A stretch of DNA of 47,872 nucleotides from Bacillus sp. AFS098217 (lineage in GTDB: Bacteria > Bacillota > Bacilli > Bacillales > Bacillaceae_G): NCBI RefSeq assembly GCF_002551815.1, contig NZ_NVPR01000042.1, positions 10,441 through 58,312 of the forward strand, in the 5' to 3' direction. Within the stretch, counting starts at the first letter, position 1. Each line of letters begins with the position of its first letter. The position numbers and the translations under genes were made by a program. Of the stretch, positions 37,774 through 45,473 are shown one piece after another. The notes below the pieces were generated by a model, which was given only the letters and a program-made list of their open reading frames with translations, did no database searches and was not told the DNA's origin.

Positions 37774-38019
37774 ATGAAAGCAGGAATCCATCCAGATTAC
37801 AAGAAAGTTGTATTTATGGACACAAACACAGGCTTCAAATTCTTAAGCGGATCTACTAAAGGATCTAGCGAAACGGTTGAATGGGAAGATGGAAACACTT
37901 ATCCATTACTAAAAGTTGAGATCAGTTCTGATTCTCACCCATTCTACACTGGACGTCAGAAGTTTGCTACTGCAGACGGACGTGTTGACCGCTTCAACAA
38001 GAAATACGGTCTTAAGTAA
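37774..38019 (+). CDS. rpmE2: 50S ribosomal protein L31, type B (cysteine-free)
   Basis: 81-residue ribosomal protein of the large subunit. [20 protein letters not shown] and the [14 protein letters not shown] segment identify L31. It has no CxxC zinc motif, so it is the zinc-independent type B form, usually used under zinc limitation in species with both types. GGAAGGAG lies 9 bases before ATG 37774; the longer ORF from 37687 is not supported. It stands between rho and tdk, where B. subtilis has the zinc-type rpmE. Confidence 0.93.
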   Translation: MKAGIHPDYKKVVFMDTNTGFKFLSGSTKGSSETVEWEDGNTYPLLKVEISSDSHPFYTGRQKFATADGRVDRFNKKYGLK

Positions 38020-38028
38020 TAAAAAACA

Positions 38029-38068
38029 TAAAACAGGCAAGTGTATGTATTCGCTTGTCTGTTTTTTT
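38029..38068 (+). terminator. rpmE2 terminator
   Basis: AAACAGGCAAG pairs with CTTGTCTGTTT, followed by a run of T. Confidence 0.8.
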
Positions 38069-38129
38069 TGCGAAAATATTAAACCTTTACCCTACTTTGT
38101 ATAATAAAAGTGGATGAAAGGAGAGCTCA

Positions 38130-38714
38130 ATGTACTTAATAAATCAAAACGGTTGGATTGAAGTGATTTGCGGGAGTATGTTTTCTGGAAAATCAGAAGA
38201 GCTCATCCGCCGTGTACGCCGTACACAATTTGCAAAGCAACATGCAATTGTATTTAAACCATGTATTGATAACCGTTATAGTGAAGAAGATGTTGTATCA
38301 CATAATGGATTAAAGGTAAAAGCAGTACCTGTTTCAGCTTCAAAGGATATATTTAAACATATAACAGAAGACATGGACGTTATTGCAATCGATGAGGTGC
38401 AATTTTTTGATGGGGACATTGTGGAAGTGGTGCAAATATTGGCAAATCGTGGCTATCGTGTCATTGTAGCCGGTTTAGACCAAGATTTCCGTGGTCTACC
38501 ATTTGGACAAGTTCCTCAGCTGATGGCGATTGCTGAACATGTAACAAAGCTGCAAGCAGTTTGTTCTGTATGTGGGTCTCCGGCAAGCCGTACACAACGT
38601 TTAATCGATGGAGAACCAGCTGTATTTGATGATCCAATTATTTTAGTTGGCGCTTCAGAGTCGTATGAGCCGCGCTGTCGTCATTGCCATGCAGTACCTC
38701 TAAAACAAGGATAA
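38130..38714 (+). CDS. tdk: Thymidine kinase
   Basis: Salvage phosphorylation of thymidine; 194 residues of the type II kinase family. Walker [11 protein letters not shown] (about 15-24), IDEVQFF with the catalytic glutamate, the lasso loop [12 protein letters not shown], and a four-cysteine zinc site from [13 protein letters not shown] and the final CRHCHA. AAAGGAGAG precedes ATG 38130. Located between rpmE and prfA as in B. subtilis. Confidence 0.95.
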   Translation: MYLINQNGWIEVICGSMFSGKSEELIRRVRRTQFAKQHAIVFKPCIDNRYSEEDVVSHNGLKVKAVPVSASKDIFKHITEDMDVIAIDEVQFFDGDIVEVVQILANRGYRVIVAGLDQDFRGLPFGQVPQLMAIAEHVTKLQAVCSVCGSPASRTQRLIDGEPAVFDDPIILVGASESYEPRCRHCHAVPLKQG

Positions 38715-38717
38715 GTG

Positions 38718-38748
38718 AAACTCGCTTCATAGAGCGGGTTTTTTTCGA
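38718..38748 (+). terminator. tdk terminator
   Basis: ACTCGCT-TCAT-AGAGCGGGT stem (with G-U pairs) and TTTTTTTCG. Confidence 0.8.
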
Positions 38749-38765
38749 AAATAGATGAAGAGTGG

Positions 38766-38957
38766 TACGGGTCGGTTCCGCTTTTAAAGGTATCCAGCTC
38801 CAGCAGCAAGCTCTTCGCATCTAAGAACCTTCCACACAAAAGGAAAAGAACACCTTGTGTGCGGAAGAACCTTAGCTGGTCAGAGCTGAACGAGCTGCTT
38901 CCGCTTTTAAATATATCTAGCTCCGGCAGCAAGAATGGTCGGTGGCTACGCTTTTAA
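38766..38957 (-). repeat. Three-unit tandem array of the modular repeat, antisense to tdk
   Basis: Left fragment 38766-38790, a full long-hairpin unit 38791-38910 (left arm CCACACAA facing right arm TTGTGTGCGG) and an internally deleted unit 38911-38957 that joins the start (TAAAAGCGTAGCC) straight to the end (GCCGGAGCTAGATA). Fills the tdk-prfA gap apart from the prfA ribosome binding site. Confidence 0.7.
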
Positions 38958-39032
38958 AATAATAATTTGCGTTTTTTTGATTTTGTACCATATACTAATA
39001 ATATTAGATACTAGGATGTTGAGGTGAATGAT

Positions 39033-40100
39033 GTGTTAGATCGTTTGCAAGCTGTAGAAAATCGTTATGAGAAGTTAAACGAATTATTAAGTGATCCAGA
39101 GATTATTAGTGATTCGAATAAGCTTCGTGAATATTCAAAGGAACAATCTGATATTCAAGAAACGGTAGAGGTATACCGTGAGTATAAGGATGTTCGTGAG
39201 CAATTAAAAGATGCAAAAGCAATGTTAGAAGATAAGTTAGATGCTGACATGCGTGAAATGGTAAAGGAAGAAGTTTCTGAGTTAGAGCGGCAAGAGAAGG
39301 AATTATCAGAGCGTCTGAAAATTTTACTTGTTCCAAAAGATCCGAACGATGATAAAAACGTTATCGTGGAGGTACGTGGTGCTGCTGGTGGCGATGAGGC
39401 TGCTTTATTTGCTGGTGATTTATACCGTATGTATAGCCGTTATGCTGAGGTGCAAGGTTGGAAAACTGAAATTATCGAGGCAAGCTATACAGAATTAGGT
39501 GGATATAAAGAGATTATCTTTATGATTAACGGTAAAGGTGCTTTCGCAAAATTGAAATTTGAAAATGGTGCACACCGTGTGCAACGTGTTCCGGAAACAG
39601 AGTCTGGGGGACGTATCCATACTTCTACAGCAACTGTAGCTGTATTACCAGAAGCGGAAGAAGTAGAAATTGATATTCATGAAAAAGATGTTCGTGTTGA
39701 TACGTTTGCTTCTAGTGGACCTGGTGGACAAAGTGTTAATACAACGATGTCAGCGGTGCGTTTAACGCATTTACCGACTGGTGTAGTTGTATCTTGTCAG
39801 GATGAAAAGTCACAAATTAAGAACAAAGAAAAAGCAATGAAAGTATTACGTGCGCGTGTTTATGATAAGTTCCAACAAGAAGCTCAGGCTGAGTACGATC
39901 AAAACCGTAAGCAAGCTGTTGGTACAGGAGACCGTTCAGAGCGTATCCGTACGTATAACTTCCCGCAAAACCGTGTTACAGACCATCGAATCGGTTTAAC
40001 GATTCAAAAGCTAGATCAAATCTTACAAGGTAAGTTAGATGATTTCATTAACGCCTTAGTGATGGAAGATCAAGCGCAAAAGATGGAGGCAGCTGAGTAA
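39033..40100 (+). CDS. prfA: Peptide chain release factor 1
   Basis: Recognises UAA and UAG and triggers peptide release. 355 residues with the catalytic [11 protein letters not shown] motif (GGQ at 231-233) and the codon-recognition tripeptide in the [13 protein letters not shown] segment. GTG 39033 is chosen: GAGGTG (39021-39026) is 6 bases upstream and the protein then begins MLDRLQ like other RF1 proteins; an in-frame GTG at 39024 overlaps that site. Its stop overlaps the prmC start (TAATG), so the factor and its modifying enzyme are co-translated. Confidence 0.96.
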   Translation: MLDRLQAVENRYEKLNELLSDPEIISDSNKLREYSKEQSDIQETVEVYREYKDVREQLKDAKAMLEDKLDADMREMVKEEVSELERQEKELSERLKILLVPKDPNDDKNVIVEVRGAAGGDEAALFAGDLYRMYSRYAEVQGWKTEIIEASYTELGGYKEIIFMINGKGAFAKLKFENGAHRVQRVPETESGGRIHTSTATVAVLPEAEEVEIDIHEKDVRVDTFASSGPGGQSVNTTMSAVRLTHLPTGVVVSCQDEKSQIKNKEKAMKVLRARVYDKFQQEAQAEYDQNRKQAVGTGDRSERIRTYNFPQNRVTDHRIGLTIQKLDQILQGKLDDFINALVMEDQAQKMEAAE

Positions 40101-40951
40101 TGCGTGTCTATGAAGCCCTGAAATGGGCTTCTTCTTTTTTACAAGAAAATGGACGAGATGAAAATGCGGGAGAAATCGTCCTTTGTCATGTATTAAAGAC
40201 GAATCGAACAGGTTTAATGATGAACATGCGTGAAGAGATACCTGAGGAACAAGACAAGGCTTTTACGGAATTTATCCACAAACATGTTGATGGGATTCCT
40301 GTTCAATATATGCTTGGATACGAAATGTTTTATGGTCGTTCATTTTTCGTAAATGAAGAGGTATTAATACCAAGACCAGAAACAGAAGAGCTTATCGTAG
40401 GTGTATTAAATAGAATCCAGCGTAAGTTTGGTAAGCAGGAACTTCATGTAGCTGACATTGGAACGGGAAGCGGAGCGATTTCAATTACACTTGCTTTAGA
40501 AAATAAAGGTCTTCATATGTATACAGTAGATATTGCACAGGAATCAATTGAGGTTGCGAAAGAAAATGCAAAGGCGTTAGGAGCGAATGTGACGTTTTAT
40601 CATGGTGATTTATTATCGCCATTTTATGAAACGGGGCAAAAGTTAGATGTTGTTGTTTCAAATCCTCCATATATACCAGAAGAGGACTGGAGAGGGCTTT
40701 CTTCGGTTGTGAAAGAGCATGAACCAAAGCGTGCACTTGTTGGTGGAGAAGATGGGCTTGATTTTTATCGTCGCTTTATGGAGGAGTTACCGAGGGTGTT
40801 ACAGAAAAAAGCAATTGTTGCTTTTGAAGTAGGTGTAGGGCAAGGGGAAGATGTAAAAGGGTTATTGGAGCAGGCCTTTCCACAAGCTCATGTAGAAGTT
40901 GCTTTTGATATTAACGGAAAAGATCGTATGGTATTTGCGGAAATGGAGTAA
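40100..40951 (+). CDS. prmC: Release factor glutamine N5-methyltransferase
   Basis: Methylates the glutamine of the GGQ motif in release factors, encoded just upstream. 283 residues: N-terminal helical recognition domain, SAM-binding VADIGTGSGAISITLAL (about 116-132) and the catalytic NPPY at 188-191. Overlaps the prfA stop by one base. Confidence 0.95.
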   Translation: MRVYEALKWASSFLQENGRDENAGEIVLCHVLKTNRTGLMMNMREEIPEEQDKAFTEFIHKHVDGIPVQYMLGYEMFYGRSFFVNEEVLIPRPETEELIVGVLNRIQRKFGKQELHVADIGTGSGAISITLALENKGLHMYTVDIAQESIEVAKENAKALGANVTFYHGDLLSPFYETGQKLDVVVSNPPYIPEEDWRGLSSVVKEHEPKRALVGGEDGLDFYRRFMEELPRVLQKKAIVAFEVGVGQGEDVKGLLEQAFPQAHVEVAFDINGKDRMVFAEME

Positions 40952-40971
40952 GGTAGAACCTTACTCCATTT

Positions 40972-41168
40972 TTTTATAAATCCATTTTGGCTTTTTAACA
41001 CATAAGTCGCTGTCACGAAGCACAAAAGGTGACCTGTACTCGTTTTCTCTCTTTGTTTTAACTTGGCATAGGGCAGGAAAAGGAACTGACCGCTTCTATG
41101 CATGGCTGGACGCTCTCTTCCAATCAAAAAAAGAAAGGCCTTATATCGTTTTTTCAATTTGTATGTAT
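40972..41168 (+). repeat. bcr1-like dispersed repeat, diverged copy
   Basis: Begins TTTATAAATCCATTTTGG, contains CGCTTCTATGCATGGC and ends CAATTTGTATGTATACATAAA. About 80 bases near the left end differ from the copies at 8055 and 13004. Confidence 0.75.
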
Positions 41169-41170
41169 AC

Positions 41171-41347
41171 ATAAATATCTCCTAGCATACAAGTCGCGGG
41201 TATGAAAGTAAAAGAAGACCTCCGCTCATTTTCTCCTTGTGTTTTCACATGGCATGGGGCAAAAAAAGGAACTGACCGCATCTATGCATGGTCGGACGCT
41301 CTCGCCCGTTCAAAAAGGAAAAGGTTTGTATCGGTTCCTTGAAAGTT
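41171..41347 (+). repeat. Second, tandem and more diverged bcr1-like copy
   Basis: Lacks the usual left end but keeps the order CATACAAGTCGCGGGTATGAA, CACATGGCATGGGGC and CGCATCTATGCATGGTC. It directly follows the previous copy, forming the only tandem pair of this family in the window, upstream of spoIIR. Confidence 0.65.
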
Positions 41348-41425
41348 TTTCTATAGATTTAGAATTTAATAGTTTAGAAAGAAGTAAGTGTGTCTACACT
41401 GTTTACAGAAGGGACGGTGCAGAGG

Positions 41426-42310
41426 ATGAAAAAACAAGTGATTGCTTATTTTATTTTATTATTAATTGGTGCACAGTTACTTGTGCAGTTTGGATATATG
41501 AAAGCTGATGCAAAGGGACCTGCTGTTATTCCAAAGGAAGCGGTTCGATTACGCATTTTAGCGAATAGCGATTCAAATGAAGATCAAGCGCTAAAACGTA
41601 AAGTGCGCGATGAAGTAAAAATGCAAATTGATAGTTGGGTAGCCGATTTAAAATCGTTTGAAGAAGCACGCCAAGTCATCCAGAGTCACATCCCAGAAAT
41701 TGAAAAAACAGTTGCGAGTACGTTAAAACGAGAAGGAAGTAAAGAATCATTTCAAGTTACATTTGGAAAACATATAAAATTTCCTACAAAAGTATACGGG
41801 AATTTCATTTATCCGGCAGGAGAATATGAAGCGGTGCTGATTACAATTGGTAAGGGTGAAGGAGCAAATTGGTGGTGTGTATTGTTTCCGCCAATGTGCT
41901 TTCTGGATTTCTCTAGTGGAACAGCTGTAAAGAAAGAAGAGCATGTTGTAAAAGCAGAATCCGTTGAAGAAGAACAAGTAGTACCACAACAAGAAAAAGA
42001 AGAAGTATCGAAAAAAACAAATGCAAAAAATACATCACAGCAAGAAGTAAGAAAACAAAATAAGGAAGTTGTTCCAAAGCAAGAAACGGAAAAAGAAATT
42101 GCTACAAAAGTGCAAACCGCCGTGAAAGTAAAAAATGCAAAGACTGCCCAAGAGAGAAGTGAAAAACTAGAAGAAAAAGAAGTTGTGGAAAAAGCAGAAA
42201 AACCTGTGGAACAGAAACAAAAACAAACGGTGGAAATAGAAGAGCAAGAAAAAGAACCGGAAGTAAAACTGTTTATTGTAGAAGCATTTTCCTCTTTGTT
42301 TTCTAAATAA
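41426..42310 (+). CDS. spoIIR: SpoIIR, intercompartmental sporulation signal protein
   Basis: Forespore-made secreted protein that triggers SpoIIGA to process pro-sigma-E in the mother cell. 294 residues: N-terminal signal or anchor (KKQVIAYFILLLIGAQLLVQFG), the conserved domain (VRLRILANSDSNEDQALKRKVRDEV to GEGANWWCVLFPPMCFLDF, about 35-160), then a roughly 110-residue insert rich in Lys, Glu and Gln, and a short hydrophobic tail (EVKLFIVEAFSSLFSK). The B. subtilis protein is shorter (about 224). ATG 41426 follows AAGGGACGG by 8 bases; GTG 41390 is a weaker alternative. A sigma-F promoter is expected, but I could not identify one with confidence. Confidence 0.9.
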   Translation: MKKQVIAYFILLLIGAQLLVQFGYMKADAKGPAVIPKEAVRLRILANSDSNEDQALKRKVRDEVKMQIDSWVADLKSFEEARQVIQSHIPEIEKTVASTLKREGSKESFQVTFGKHIKFPTKVYGNFIYPAGEYEAVLITIGKGEGANWWCVLFPPMCFLDFSSGTAVKKEEHVVKAESVEEEQVVPQQEKEEVSKKTNAKNTSQQEVRKQNKEVVPKQETEKEIATKVQTAVKVKNAKTAQERSEKLEEKEVVEKAEKPVEQKQKQTVEIEEQEKEPEVKLFIVEAFSSLFSK

Positions 42311-42323
42311 GTACTACTTGTAC

Positions 42324-42355
42324 ATCCCTTCTCATATATAGAAATGAGGAGGGAT
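42324..42355 (+). promoter_or_regulatory. Hairpin sequestering the ywlB ribosome binding site
   Basis: ATCCCTTCTCAT (42324-42335) pairs with ATGAGGAGGGAT (42344-42355), 11 Watson-Crick pairs and one U-G, loop of 8. The right arm contains the GAGGAGGG binding site of the gene starting at GTG 42361. No T-run follows. Confidence 0.6.
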
Positions 42356-42360
42356 TTATT

Positions 42361-42819
42361 GTGAAAAAGACTTATTTTGCTACAAACGCTGATATTGAAA
42401 GATTACATTCTTTTTTCGGACAAGCTAACAAAAAAGATGATAAAATAAATGAGTTGTATGAACAATTTATGATATTGGAAGATGAGGGAGAAATACAGGC
42501 TGTCATTGGTTATGAACAAAAAGGAATGAATGCACTTGTTCGCTCTTGTTTGTTCACACCTACTGTGGATAATAAAACCTTCTTATATTTTTTTGAAATG
42601 TTTTTGCAGTATATGAAAGAAAAAAGGATGCAGCAATTGTATTTACTCACAAATCATCCACAATCCGTGACAATCTTTCAGTTTTTTGACTTTACAACTG
42701 TGGAAAAGGATAAAGTTCCGGATGATATTAAACAGCTAGAACATTTTTGTGAAAATATAAAACAACAGAATGTAATAATACTAAATTGTCAGCTATTCAC
42801 AGAGTTATCCACTGATTAA
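42361..42819 (+). CDS. ywlB: YwlB-like protein (possible GNAT-type acetyltransferase)
   Basis: A 152-residue cytosolic protein encoded between spoIIR and ywlC, as in B. subtilis. The layout suggests a degenerate N-acetyltransferase fold (DEGEIQAVIGYEQKGMNALVRSCLF strands, then EMFLQYMKEKRMQQLYLLTNHPQSVTIFQFFDF), with a weak acetyl-CoA-binding loop. Substrate unknown. GTG start with GAGGAGGG upstream, inside a hairpin. Its 3' end carries the first boxes of a DnaA-box cluster. Confidence 0.7.
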   Translation: MKKTYFATNADIERLHSFFGQANKKDDKINELYEQFMILEDEGEIQAVIGYEQKGMNALVRSCLFTPTVDNKTFLYFFEMFLQYMKEKRMQQLYLLTNHPQSVTIFQFFDFTTVEKDKVPDDIKQLEHFCENIKQQNVIILNCQLFTELSTD

Positions 42820-42986
42820 TCAGGTTTATCCACATTTTGTGGATAAACCTTGTTTGTCTTTTGGATAAATCTCATAGTAAACTACAAATAGACAAGTATT
42901 TCATGGAAGAAAAGGACGTGGAAAAAAATGCATACAAATATGTGGGTTGTGGATAATGTTGTGGAAACAAAAAAAGATTATCCACA
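42793..42986. promoter_or_regulatory. DnaA-box cluster spanning ywlB end, gap and ywlC start
   Basis: Four perfect matches to TTATCCACA: 42826-42834 (+), 42838-42846 (-), 42948-42956 (-) and 42978-42986 (+). Three single-mismatch copies: CTATTCACA 42793-42801 (+), TTATCCACT 42805-42813 (+) and TTATCCAAA 42860-42868 (-). Two of the perfect boxes are inside the ywlC coding sequence. B. subtilis has, to my knowledge, a DnaA-binding region at ywlC, so the position appears conserved. Confidence 0.75.
42823..42860 (+). terminator. Hairpin after ywlB built from two opposed DnaA boxes
   Basis: GGTTTATCCACA (42823-42834) pairs perfectly with TGTGGATAAACC (42838-42849) across TTT, followed by TTGTTTGTCTTTT. 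It can act as a terminator and simultaneously presents two perfect DnaA boxes. Confidence 0.6.
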
Positions 42987-43971
42987 ATTACAAGAAGCAG
43001 CAAGATTATTAAGGGAAAATGAAGCGGTCGCCTTTCCTACAGAAACGGTGTATGGGCTAGGGGCAAACGCCATGAACGATAAAGCGATTGCGAAAATTTT
43101 TGAAGCAAAGGGAAGACCAAGTGATAATCCACTGATTGTCCACATTGGTGCAAAATCACAATTAAGTGGGATTGTAAGAGAAATTACACCAGTTGCGGAA
43201 GTATTAATGGAGCACTTTTGGCCAGGACCATTAACAATTATTTTACCTAAAAAAGACGGGATTTCAGAGAAGGTTACAGCAGGACTAGATACAGTTGGGG
43301 TTCGAATGCCTGATCATGAAGTGGCACTGGCACTTATCGAAGCAGCAAATGTTCCTGTGGCAGCACCGAGCGCTAATCGTTCTGGACGACCAAGTCCGAC
43401 GCTTGCTTCTCACGTATATGAAGATCTAAATGGAAAAATTGCTGGTATCGTTGATGGCGGTGCAACAGGCGTTGGTGTTGAATCAACAGTCATTGATTGT
43501 ACGAGTGAAGTGCCAACGATTTTACGTCCGGGAGGGATTACGAAGGAGCAGTTAGAAGAAGTGATCGGAACAGTTTCTTTAGATCCTGCATTAAAGGATG
43601 AAACCGAAAAACCGAAAGCACCAGGAATGAAATATACGCATTATGCGCCGAAAGCACCTCTTAGTATTGTCGAAGGATCTCGTGATTTTATTCAACAACT
43701 TGTGGATGAGAAGAAAGAACAAGGATATACAGTCGGTATACTAACGACAGAGGAATATCAACATGTGTATAAAGCGGATGTTGTATTATCTTGTGGGGTA
43801 AGAAGTGATTTGGCAACCGTTGCGACTAAATTATATGACGTACTTAGAACATTTGATGCAAGCAAAGTAGATGTTATTTTTAGTGAATCATTTCCGAATG
43901 AAGGAATTGGGAATGCGATTATGAATCGCTTAACGAAAGCGGCAGGACATCACATTATTACTGAAGAGTAG
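42928..43971 (+). CDS. ywlC: L-threonylcarbamoyladenylate synthase (Sua5/YwlC)
   Basis: Makes threonylcarbamoyl-AMP from threonine, bicarbonate and ATP for the universal t6A37 tRNA modification. 347 residues: YrdC-type domain (about 15-215, with AFPTETVYGLGANA, KGRPSDNPLIVHI, APSANRSGRPSPT and GGATGVGVESTV), a linker (GMKYTHYAPKAPL) and the C-terminal Sua5 domain to the end. The first 22 codons (MHTNMWVVDNVVETKKDYPQ) encode two of the DnaA boxes. AAAGGACG precedes ATG 42928. Confidence 0.94.
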   Translation: MHTNMWVVDNVVETKKDYPQLQEAARLLRENEAVAFPTETVYGLGANAMNDKAIAKIFEAKGRPSDNPLIVHIGAKSQLSGIVREITPVAEVLMEHFWPGPLTIILPKKDGISEKVTAGLDTVGVRMPDHEVALALIEAANVPVAAPSANRSGRPSPTLASHVYEDLNGKIAGIVDGGATGVGVESTVIDCTSEVPTILRPGGITKEQLEEVIGTVSLDPALKDETEKPKAPGMKYTHYAPKAPLSIVEGSRDFIQQLVDEKKEQGYTVGILTTEEYQHVYKADVVLSCGVRSDLATVATKLYDVLRTFDASKVDVIFSESFPNEGIGNAIMNRLTKAAGHHIITEE

Positions 43972-44000
43972 GTGAGTATGTAACTTGTCTTTCTAATAAA

Positions 44001-44068
44001 TAGAATACTTTCATAGATTCTATTTCTCCTCGGATGAGCATATTTTGAAGTAGCACGTCCGAGGAGGG
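44001..44068 (+). promoter_or_regulatory. mntP leader hairpins sequestering the ribosome binding site
   Basis: TAGAAT (44001-44006) can pair with ATTCTA (44017-44022). CTCCTCGGA (44026-44034) pairs perfectly with TCCGAGGAG (44058-44066). The second right arm overlaps the GAGGAGGG binding site of mntP. No T-run follows, and I do not see a yybP-ykoY manganese riboswitch. Confidence 0.6.
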
Positions 44069-44074
44069 ACAAGG

Positions 44075-44623
44075 ATGACGGTTGAACAACTAGTACCTTT
44101 AATTATTATGGCATTCGCTTTAGGGATGGATGCATTTTCTGTAAGCCTCGGCATGGGTATGGTAGCATTAAGAATGCGGCAAATTATTTATATCGGTGTG
44201 ATAATAGGGGCGTTTCATATTTTTATGCCATTTTTCGGTATGATTCTTGGACGCTTTTTATCGGAAAAATTTGGCCAAGTTGCTACGATTGCCGGGGCTA
44301 TTTTATTAGTTGGATTAGGTTTTTATATTGTTTACTCTTCTATTTTAGAAAGTGAAGATACAAGGTCTACTCCTGCTGGGATTAGTTTGTTTGTATTCGC
44401 ATTTAGTGTGAGTATCGACAGCTTTTCGGTTGGATTAAGTCTTGGGATTTATGGAGCGCAAATGATTATAACAATATTGCTCTTTGGATTCATTAGCATG
44501 ATATTAGCGTGGATTGGTTTGTTAATTGGGAGACATGCAAAGCGTATGCTCGGTACATACGGTGAAATACTTGGCGGTATCATTCTTGTCGGTTTTGGAT
44601 TGATCCTTCTTTTTCCGGTATAA
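44075..44623 (+). CDS. mntP: Manganese efflux pump MntP
   Basis: A 182-residue inner-membrane protein exporting excess Mn(II). Six transmembrane helices arranged as two related halves, with the conserved acidic helix motifs [15 protein letters not shown] (about 14-28) and [15 protein letters not shown] (about 111-125). It is the ywlD gene position of B. subtilis. GAGGAGGG before the ATG is buried in a hairpin, so translation may be regulated. Confidence 0.93.
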   Translation: MTVEQLVPLIIMAFALGMDAFSVSLGMGMVALRMRQIIYIGVIIGAFHIFMPFFGMILGRFLSEKFGQVATIAGAILLVGLGFYIVYSSILESEDTRSTPAGISLFVFAFSVSIDSFSVGLSLGIYGAQMIITILLFGFISMILAWIGLLIGRHAKRMLGTYGEILGGIILVGFGLILLFPV

Positions 44624-44662
44624 CCCTTTTATTATGTAAGAAAATAGGAAAAGGTGAGGGGT

Positions 44663-44770
44663 ATGAAGAAATTGTTGGAATGGTATATTAAGCTGTTAAC
44701 TTTTTTTCCAAGGTGGCTGCGTAGACTAATCATTTGGGGTGCTATTTTACAAACTGCAGTACTTGGTTAG
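44663..44770 (+). CDS. Small hydrophobic basic protein (35 residues)
   Basis: Read directly: MKKLLEWYIKLLTFFPRW... ending ...AILQTAVLG, stop TAG 44768-44770. AAGGTGAGGGG is well placed upstream. The peptide has a basic amphipathic N-terminus (Lys, Trp, Arg-Arg) and a C-terminal hydrophobic stretch, so it probably sits at the membrane. It lies 39 bases after mntP and could be in the same transcript. Function unknown. Confidence 0.5.
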   Translation: MKKLLEWYIKLLTFFPRWLRRLIIWGAILQTAVLG

Positions 44771-44879
44771 ATTAAATTAATTCGTGAATGGTAAAATAAG
44801 TTCCTTTCTGTATGACATATTGTTTCTATTCATATTCGTTATAATAAAATAGCCCATATACATAGAAAGGATGATATGA

Positions 44880-45155
44880 ATGACAAGAATAAAACAAATT
44901 TTTGGTATCATTATTAGCTTTTTCGTATTTTGGTTTAGTATGCTCGGTGTACAGATGTTTGCTGAGTTCTTAGATATAGATTCTTTAAAATTTATTGTGG
45001 GTAAAACAGAAACAGCACGTATGTTTTCTTCACCGTATCCCTTCTTAATCGTTTTTCTAATTACATTACTTTCTTTATATTTCTTCGTTGTAAAGCTTGG
45101 AAAGCCAAAGAAAGAGAATGTACCTACGTTCGAAGAGAAGCCTGAGAAAGTATAA
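44880..45155 (+). CDS. Small membrane protein of unknown function (91 residues)
   Basis: Two transmembrane segments (IKQIFGIIISFFVFWFSMLGVQMF, 4-27; YPFLIVFLITLLSLYFFVVKL, 53-73) and a charged cytoplasmic tail (KPKKENVPTFEEKPEKV). AAAGGA stands 8 bases before ATG 44880, and TATAAT (44840-44845) lies upstream. I do not recognise the family. Confidence 0.7.
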   Translation: MTRIKQIFGIIISFFVFWFSMLGVQMFAEFLDIDSLKFIVGKTETARMFSSPYPFLIVFLITLLSLYFFVVKLGKPKKENVPTFEEKPEKV

Positions 45156-45193
45156 TTAAATAAAAAATCGTGTGTAATAAAGGAGTAGGAGTC

Positions 45194-45256
45194 ATGTCTA
45201 AAACTTCTCTAGCGGAAGCTGTGAAGTTGAAAAGTATATCTGTTACTTGTTACTAA
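45194..45256 (+). CDS. Very short ORF (20 codons) with a strong ribosome binding site
   Basis: AAAGGAG (45179-45185) leads ATG 45194, coding for MSKTSLAEAVKLKSI..., stop TAA 45254-45256, followed 60 bases later by a very strong terminator. It could be a functional small protein, a leader peptide or the stub of a decayed gene; no remnant of a longer frame is visible downstream. Confidence 0.35.
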   Translation: MSKTSLAEAVKLKSISVTCY

Positions 45257-45317
45257 TAACCAATGATAGCTAGAGAGAGCAATGACCAATTTTGATTCTT
45301 TTTTGTCTTCTTTTATG

Positions 45318-45348
45318 AATCCCCCGCCTATAATGGCGGGGGATTTTT
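45318..45348 (+). terminator. Strong GC-rich terminator
   Basis: AATCCCCCGCC pairs with GGCGGGGGATT across TATAAT, then TTTTTGA. Confidence 0.9.
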
Positions 45349-45351
45349 GAG

Positions 45352-45472
45352 GTATATCTGGTTCCAGCGGCAAGAATGGTCGGTGGCTTCGCGTCTTCCT
45401 ACGAGGCAAAGGTCGCCTCTATGTCAGAGGCTCCATCCACCTTCGATTCTAAGCGAGCCGCTTCCACTTTTA
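45352..45472 (-). repeat. Modular repeat, GAGGC/GCCTC core type (outer unit of a tandem)
   Basis: Reads on the minus strand; CGAGGCAAAGGTCGCCTC forms the core hairpin. Its start meets the end of the next unit. Confidence 0.7.
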
Positions 45473-45473
45473 A

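Noticed and set aside
38681-38932. Small leftward ORFs over the tdk-prfA repeats
   Set aside because: They are open frames through the tandem modular repeat, with no conserved start or product.
43972-44074. yybP-ykoY manganese riboswitch before mntP
   Set aside because: The leader is only about 100 bases and lacks the conserved multi-loop motifs of that riboswitch; only simple hairpins are visible.
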